Of a DNA stretch of 64,000 nucleotides, positions 9,014-18,000 are shown piece by piece. Position numbers and translations under genes: made by a program. The stretch is from NCBI GenBank assembly GCA_023974075.1, contig CM043801.1, positions 31,157,990-31,221,989 of the forward strand. The letters are read 5' to 3'. Position 1 is the stretch's first letter. The number at the start of each line of letters is the position of its first letter. Below the pieces are notes generated by a model, which was not told the DNA's origin, made no database searches, and saw only the letters and a list, made by a program, of their open reading frames with translations. Source of the DNA: Chaenocephalus aceratus. Lineage: Eukaryota > Chordata > Actinopteri > Perciformes > Channichthyidae.

Positions 9014-12000
9014 CTGGGGAAATAAAGTCGTAAGACGAATTAGTCAAGTTAAAAATATGAATACTGTGTTTGAAATTGATTTTAAAAACCGTTTGCTCTT
9101 TGTTCATTTGTATCAGAAACCCATGCTAAAGTCAGGTCCCGTGATGACAGATAAACACATGTATATCTAGCAAGAAACTGGCAACTCTAAGGCAAAACTA
9201 AAGCGCTTGAAACAAAGTGTTTTTAATTAAAAGGAAATAACTTTTGCACACTTTCTTAAAACAGTTACTTCTTCCAGCAAACCGCTCGTAGAAAACAGAT
9301 CAGACGATGCGTCTTTTGTCATGTAATTTTGGTCTCTTCTGTATTTATGGAGAAAACAAGACAGGTTTGAATCAATCAGTTCGATTTGCTCTTCCCGTGG
9401 ACCTCCTTCCATGACTTCATCTTGCGAAACCATTAGGCGTACGAAAAGGCCTGGTCAGAGCAGAGTGCTGAGGGTAACGGAAACCCCGAATGCAAAGACA
9501 AACACGCACATGTGATATCCTTCCTCCTGCATTCCTCGCACTTGAATTTCAATGAACGAAGGAAGGAGGAAGGGGTCGCAGGGGGGAAGGAAAGAGAGAA
9601 AGCGAAGGAAAGGGAAGGGAGGCTGTTCAGAGCTGGTTGGCAGAAGGGAGTAGTGAGCGTAACAAGTTGTGAAATGGCAGAGATCAGTGTAGTAATGGGC
9701 TTTATAGAGCTAATGGGTTAAAGCAAAGATCCCTACTTAGAAGTTAATATAGTACACAATGGCTGGACATATGCGTGGTTTGTAAGTGTAACCAACAATT
9801 ACTGGATCGGATATTGGGAGAGGAAACTATTGTTAAACCACTACGATCCATTTGGCCTTCAAATCTGTCAACAACTATCATAGATGTGTAGGCATGGAGT
9901 GGTAATTGTTGCCAGAATGATACACTTAAATGATAAGGTATTTGTTATTTTAAATACTTTTATTCAAATTTGTACATAAAGTTGTCATTTAAAATGTAAA
10001 TGGTTTGATGGTGCTGGGTGTTATGCCGTAGGTTGAAGCCTTGCCGTGGATTGAGCCCTGTTCGCGGGGACGCGCAAAGGTGACGTCATCGCCTGTATTG
10101 AGCGTTCGCCGTTTTCTAAGCTTTTTTTCACCCTTATCAAAGCTTTTTTCTCTCTTTTGAATGATATATCAGATTAAACAGCAAACGGCTGAATAAATAA
10201 TGTGCATACAATTGCGAGGAGGCTCGTTTTAAGGACACGTTTTTCAGATCTGTCACAATCTTCGTATTGGAATAAACTTACGTTTTTGAGTGTATAGTCC
10301 CACTCTGTTATATTCCTCCTTCCTACAGAACAGACAATGACAGGATAATATGTGATTTGTCAGTATAGTCCTATTTCTTAAAACCTTCTCTGTTGTTTAA
10401 GTGTCTGATAACCACGAATAGTAAGCAATGATATAACAGTAATGATATCACATGATCATGTCAGACACTGTGTTATTTTCAATCAAGCCTAAAAGATAAT
10501 GTGTTCAAACTGGCTTCACTCACTTGAATTGCTCCTTTGAATATCATTTTTATATATCCCTACTCAACACATGTTTGTATTGTAATGCCACTCCTATTTT
10601 TTTTTTAATTGTATTTTAAGGTGACATTGAATGCTTTGAAAGGTGCCCTAAATAAAGTGTATTATTGATCTTGTATCTGTGCCTCTATTACATTACATTT
10701 CATTTTCTATCACACTATTAATGTTCCTTATTTTAGACTAGGTTAATCCTGGAGTCAATAGGGAAGATCTGCACTGTTCTACATAACATGTTCAGAGCAG
10801 GTATTTCTCCTGCCGGATTTGGAACCCCCCTATATCTTTCTCCGGATAGTCACAGACTCACCAAAATCACACTGGTGCTGGCTGTTCCCCTCTAGTTTAT
10901 GCTCACAAAAGCATTTCACTCTGGGCCCAGCAGGTACAAAAATAAAGAGGGGCTTCAAAATCCGGCAGATCAGGTGTTGGTGCTGCCGGATTTGGAACCC
11001 CCCCCCTATATCTTTCTCCAGGATAGTCACAATGTCACCAAAAATCACACTGGTGCTGGCTGTTCCCCTCTAGTTTGTGCTCACAAAAGCATTTCACTCT
11101 GGGCCCAGCAGGTACAAAAATAAAGAGGGGCTTCAAAATCCGGCAGATCAGGTGTTGGTGCTGCCGGATTTGGAACCCCCCCTATATCTTTCTCCAGGAT
11201 AGTCACAGACTCACCAAAATCACACTGGTGATAAAATAAATACAAAAATAAAGAGGGGCTTCAAAATCCGGCAGCTCTAGCAACTGCACTGCCGGATTTG
11301 GAAGCCCCTCTTAGTTTTTGACCTGCTGGGCCCAGAGTGAAATGCTTTTGTGAGCATAAACGAGAGGGGAACAGCCAGCACCAGTGTGATTTTGGTGAGT
11401 CTGTGACTATCCGGAGAAAGATATAGGGGGGTTCCAAATCCGGCAGGAGAAATACCTGCTCTGAACATGTTATGTAGAACAGTGCAGATCTTCCCTATTG
11501 ACTCCAGGATTAACCTAGTCTAAAATAAGGAACATTAATAGTGTGATAGAAAATGAAATGTAATGTAATAGAGGCACAGATACAAGATCAATAATACACT
11601 TTATTTTAGGGCACCTTTCAAAGCATTCAATGTCACCTTAAAATACAATTAAAAAAAAATAGGAGTAGCATTACAATACAAACATGTGTTGAGTAGGGAT
11701 ATATACAAATGATATTCAAAGGAGCAATTCAAGTGAGTGAAGCCAGTTTGAACACATTATCTTTTAGGCTTGATTGAAAATAACACAGTGTCTGACATGA
11801 TCATGTGATATCATTACTGTTATATCATTGCTTACTATTCGTGGTTATCAGACACTTAAACAACAGAGAAGGTTTTAAGAAATAGGACTATACTGACCAA
11901 TCACATATTATCCTGTCATTGTCTGTTCTGTAGGAAGGAGGAATATAACAGAGTGGGACTATACACTCAAAAACGTAAGTTTATTCCAATACGAAGATTG

Positions 12001-15000
12001 TGACAGATCTGAAAAACGTTGTCCTTAAAACGAGCCTCCTCGCAATTGTATGCACATTATTTATTCAGCCGTTTGCTGTTTAATCTGATATATCATTCAA
12101 AAGAGAGAAAAAAGCTTTGATAAGGGTGAAAATACGGCGAACGCCCAATACAGGCGATTACGTCACCTCTGCGCGTCCCCGCGAACAGGGCTTCAATCCA
12201 CGGCAAGGCTTCAACCTACGGCATAACACTGACCATTCAAACATGCCGCTTAATGTTCCATAAAGGGCTGAGAAAAGTATATAACTGTGACTATACTGTC
12301 TGTGACATTACTGTTGACTATACAGTGGCAAGAAAAACCATGTGAACCCTTTGGAATTACCTGGATTTCTGCATAAGTTGGTCATAAAATGTGTTCTGAT
12401 CTTCATCTAAGTCACAACAATAGACAAACACAGTCTGCTTAAACTAATACCACACAAACAAGTACCGTACTTTTCGGACTATAAAGCGCACCTGCATAAA
12501 AGCCGCAGCAGCTAAATTGTCCGTCTGTCTTGCTCTCGTTCTGTCTCTCGGTTCCACTTTTACTTTGGCGCGCTACCTGTCTCACTCTTTTCCGGCCTCC
12601 AGCTTTTCCTGCTGGAGCCGCCGCTTAAAGGTGGCGGGCGCGGACCGGTCATAGAGCCCATAGAGTTAAAGGTGGTTAATTTCACCTGTAAAATCCATAG
12701 ATTTAGGAGGTTCCCTAGTGGCCGTTAGCTGTACTTAAAAAATGGGGGGAAAAGTCGCGGCTTATAGTCCGAAAAGTACGGTATATGTGTTCATGTTTTT
12801 ATTGAACACACCATGTAAACATTCACAGTGCAGGGTGGAACAAGTATGTGAACCCCGAGGCTAAAGACTTGTAATAAGCTAATTGGAGTCAGGAGTCAGC
12901 CACCCTGGAGTCCAATCAATGAGACGAGATTGGAGGTGTTGGTTAAAGCTGCCCTGCCCTATAAAAAATACACACCAGTTTTGAATTTGCTATTCTTAAG
13001 AAGCATTGCCAGATGTGAACCATGCCTCGCACAAAAGAGCTCTCAGAAGACCTACCATTAAGAATTGTTGACTTGCATAAAGCTGGAAAGGGTTACAAAA
13101 GTATCTCTGAAAGCCTTGATGGTCATCAGTCCACGGTAAGACAACTGTCTATAAATGGAGAAAGTTCAGCACTAGTGCTGCGTACCGGCAAGCCGAACCG
13201 GTACTGGACTTGTAAAAAAGTTTCGGCTCAAGTCCGGTTAAAACCGAAACGTCGGGAACCGGTACTTGGACTCGCAAAAAAACTAGCACTTACGTATATT
13301 CTGGTGTCTGTTGTTATTTAAACATTCCCTGATAAACGTTATTCAGCGTCAATAAATGAGTGCTAATCCCAGTGTGCTCAGTGTACAACATCACATGTCA
13401 TTTCACCTTCGATTCACGGTTTGAAAACGTAGTATTTCGCCACATGCTAATGCTAACCGGAAGTTAAGAATGTTTCAAAATAAAAGTATTAAGTTAATAG
13501 TGTGAACTTCCGGTTTTTTCAGAATAAAACTGATTTAAATTAAATAGTGTAATTTAATTCAAAATTACGCCATATCAACATTCATTTTAATTTCTAACAG
13601 TATGTATGTACAATCACTATGTATGTAGTATGTACTGTATAATGTCACATGTAGAGTTGTAGAAAATACATGGTGTACAGACAGTACAGTACACTCTGAC
13701 TGTACAGTCACTACAGTGTAGCCAATACTGTATAGTAGGTGTGTAACAGTGTAATGCGTATAGTCTACTCTACACTCTACCTTTCAGCAATGTTTTAGGG
13801 ATTTAGGCTCAGTCAGCTCAGGGACTGTTTGGTTTACTTTAGTTTGGTAAATGAAATAAATGTTTGAACTTTGTAGTAGTTCACTGTAGTTGCTGTCATA
13901 AGTCATTTGTAGACTAAGTGGCAAAAAGTTTTTTTTTTTTACATTTGTACTTTGTAGAGAAATGTGGACACAAGTTAGATGGGAGCACAATAAACCTGAT
14001 GAGTTTGAATTTGAGTTGATTATTGTTCATTTTCAATTGATAATTAGCTCACAATAAGTTAACTTTAGTTACTCACACAACTTGACACAAGACATGGGTT
14101 CAGGAACTTCAGGTCCGGACTTATAAGTCCGGACCTGAACCTGAACCTCTGGACTTGAGTCCGGACCTGAACCTGAATGTGAGTCCAGGTACGCAGCACT
14201 ATTTAGCACTGTTGCTACTCTCCCTAGGAGTGGCCGTCCTGTAAAGATGACTGCAAGAGCACAGCGCAGAATGCTCAATGAGGTGAAGAAGATTCCTAGA
14301 GTGTCAGCGAGAGACTTAAAGAAATCTCTGGCACATGCTAACATCTCTGTTGACGAATCTACGATACGTAAAACACTGAACAAGAATGGAGTTCATGGGA
14401 GGACACCACGGAGGAAGCCACTGCTGTCCAGAAAAAACATTGCTGCACGTTTGAAGTTTGCAAAAGAGCACCTGGATGTTCCACAGCACTACTGGCAACA
14501 TATTCTGTGGACAGATGAAACCAAAGCTGAGTTGTTTGGAAGGAACACACAACGCTATGTGTGGAGAATCCAAAGGGTTCACATACTTTTCTTGCAACTG
14601 TATACAGTATGAGAATCTCATTGAATTAATAGTTTGGGAAAGCCCAAAAAGGACAACACTTTAATATTGTTGCAATATTGTTGAGGTATTTGTCAAAATA
14701 ATTGTAATCTTTTATTTGACTGTACATTGACCCTAGTTCTGAGTGTGAATAAAAAAGAAGCAGCAGTATGTGGGCTATGTATTTCCTTCTTAGGGTACTA
14801 TAATACAGTAAGTGTTACTTTTGAAAATGACGTTATTGAATTGGTATGAAACATGACAAATATTTATCAAGCCATCCCTATACAAAGTCAAGAAACCGAA
14901 ATTGTGTGGATAAATATGTTTCCAATATGAATATTTAGTCAATTAGACAGTGGAGAAAAAGGTGATGTCTCAAAATTCAACACAATTCTGCATATCAGTT

Positions 15001-18000
15001 TTAAAGTACTGATATGCTGTTTTGCATAAATACTTTCTTGCAAAAATGTATTTACAATGCTTACAACAAAAGCTTTTTGCAGACCTTCATATCAAATCAT
15101 GATATTTAATATAGGATAAGCTTTATTGACCCTGCAGAGTTTACAAAGTGTAACATTATAGATGGAAATGTGTTTATATATATTCTGGAATGGAAAAAAA
15201 CTCATGTCCTACATAAACTAAAAAAGGTACCTTAATATGCTTAAATATTAAAAGAGAAAAGAGACAATTCAAAGAAAAGAATGATAATGATATATATAAT
15301 TGATATCAAGCTAATGAATTATTTACACTCCGATGTGGTTGTTCCAAGTCATTTAGTTAATCAATTTACATCTAGCAAAGCTCTTTTACAACTACTCAAG
15401 CTACTCAAATATTCATATTACAAATGTCCTCAGGAAAGAGGTTAAGACAGCAATGCAACACTACACACAGATAGCCAGGTGTTCCCTTTAAACAGGCACC
15501 TGTCGGTAGAGTATTTATACGAGACGCAGCCACACGTCTTACAGAATAGCTCACATGCTCCAGGCGGGGTCTAGATAAGCGCATTACAGAAACAGGCCAA
15601 GAGGGATAATGCCATAACCCTGAGCCAGTCACCTGACTCGCTCGAGCTGAACCTCAACTCGTAGAGAAGAAATTGAAGGCTGTCAAGTATAAATATAGCA
15701 CAGTTTGTTGATGTTCAATGCTACTTTTATATTGTTTTTCTCCAACAAAACACGCCGAGCTGTGTCTACTCATTACCTCTCTCATGTTAGACGCTTTTAT
15801 CCAAAGCGACTTACATACTCAATACTGTGGGCAATCCCCACAGGAGCAAGTTGGGGTGAAGTGTCTCAGGGACACAACGACATGCTGACTGCAGTGGGGT
15901 TTGAACCTGACCCCCTGATCCGAACACCAACACACAACCCACTGCACCACACGCCTCCTACTTCAAACACTCATTCAAATAAATAAGAAAGGAGAGGCTC
16001 TGTTGTTCTGCCTTCTCTTTGTTTCTTGCATTTTGTAACTACACAAGTAAACATTTAGAAACAATTGTAGAGGTACAATCAGCCACGAGGCATCGCATGC
16101 ACTCATGGAGTCACAGCAGCTCTTCATACCCTATGAGCCAGCTGACGTCGAGCCACAACTCAAAAACTAATGGTAACTATTCTGAGCACAAAGCAGACAC
16201 CTTTTCAATCACAAGGAAACCCACGATGCAGAATGACAAAGCTATTATGGAAACAATATTACAGTCAAGCTCACTACACCCATATTGCTAAGTAAACTAA
16301 ATACATAAAAAGTGTCTATGCAGGTGATTGGGGCATGTCTTTATTATCAACCATAAAGGCCCTATTTCAGGTTCATTTGCATCTACTATGACATGATTAC
16401 ATGCTTTAACGGTCACACAGCACCTCTTTCGCCCTAGATGTTGTGATAAGCTGAGAGATGTCCCGCCCCTTAGCCTCGTACAATGTTTGAGTGCTCGTGT
16501 AATGTCACTATGTCAGAGACGAAAAACAAATGTGTCCAATCGAGGCGACCCCAAAAAGCAAAATAGGCCTCTTTAAGTCTCCTTTAAATGCGTGACTGTT
16601 AACGCACAGCGCTGACCGAGTTAACAGGATGATTGCACTGCAACTCCAGTCACACTGTATTTAACCATCCATCTTCTTCCTCTACATATATTTCACAGTC
16701 CAGGTTCATTTCAAACCGTTATTTAACCAGATTGGTCCCATTGAGATCTCTTTTTCAAGGAGACCTGGGAAATAGGTTCCACATGAAACAATAAAGGACA
16801 TCATACATTATATTTACAGGATACATTTACATAGTTATAGACATTTACAAGTGCCCATAGTATCAACGAGCATTTCATTTAGCCTAGCTTTAAAAAACAT
16901 GCGGAGGAATGAGATTGCTCAGTTTTAATTCTTGCTGAAGATTGTTCCAAGCAAGCGGACATAAAAGCTGTCTTACCGAAGTCAGTCTTGCTCTTGGCAC
17001 ATCTACCAAGACTACATCATGCCATCTCAGACAATAGCTGCTTGCAACTCTCTGTGTGATCAGAGAGCAGAGTAATACGGGAGTTTACCCAACATGGCTT
17101 TATAAATAAACGTTTGTACCAATGACTGAGCCTCTTTGCAGTAATCTGCCTAGTGACTTCAAATATGACGTGTGACTTTGAATGATCAGTCTGGTGATAT
17201 TTCACATTTTTCCTTCTTCAAAACCAACACTATAGTGTCGCTTATTGCTCTGCGCCTTGGAGTTCTGTTGCTGTCTATTAAAAACACATCAGTGAGTCAC
17301 TCTGTTGCACTGGGTGACATCTCACCGCGAACACAAACAGATATACACACACACACACACACACAGCCAGCTAGTGCAGCAAATATGTCTCTTTTCATGC
17401 CTCCAATAAAAAACACCATTAAACTACTGTTAAAGAAATGTAGCTAAAGCCACAGTGCCCTCTTCTTCAGTGGGAACACATGGCCTTGGAGCTAAGTAGT
17501 ACAGACAGCACAGGGCGGCAATAAAGTATTGAGAGGCACACTAACACATTGATAAGTCTGGAAGGAAGAGGGACATCCTTCAGAGGATCTATCAGTGGAA
17601 ATGATGACTGCCATGTCAAGTAAACACAAGGAGGAAAGGATGGATCCAAGGAACAACATCCACTTTATGAAGGTCATCGGAAATACAGGATATTATGCGA
17701 TTCAGAGTCCATTAATGATGTACCATTGTATATCATAGATAACAGTGACATACACACGTTCCATATTTGTTCAAAGCACAACTCACCAGTTTGAAGATTT
17801 TGAAGAAGTCCAGATTGTCATACAGTTCGTCCTCTACCCTCTGCAGCCTCGTCTGGCTGAGGGCACACATGGCGTTGCGGACCCCGTGGAGCCCCATGCG
17901 ACTCGGGAAGATGATGAAGTGGTCGAGCAGAGCCTGGCTGCAGGCGATGTCTTTCAGCTGCAGGTCCGGGATACCAAACGCAAACTGGGGAAGATAAGAA

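Larger units (their letters stand above)
12323..14600 (+). mobile_element. Tc1/mariner-type transposon, disrupted by two nested insertions
   Basis: The ends are inverted, CAGTGGCAAGAAAAACCATG at the left and the complement of CAGTTGCAAGAAAAGTATGT at the right, with TA on both outer sides (12321-12322 and 14601-14602), the Tc1/mariner target. Transposase fragments remain at 13022-13164 and 14210-14575. A MITE occupies 12465-12781 and a hAT element 13173-14201. The 3' part of the transposase, including the last catalytic acidic residue, is deleted. Confidence 0.9.

Noticed and set aside
10810..11446. CRISPR-like repeat array
   Set aside because: Modules are 114-164 bp with inverted ends and a constant spacer in a vertebrate intron; not short repeats with variable spacers.
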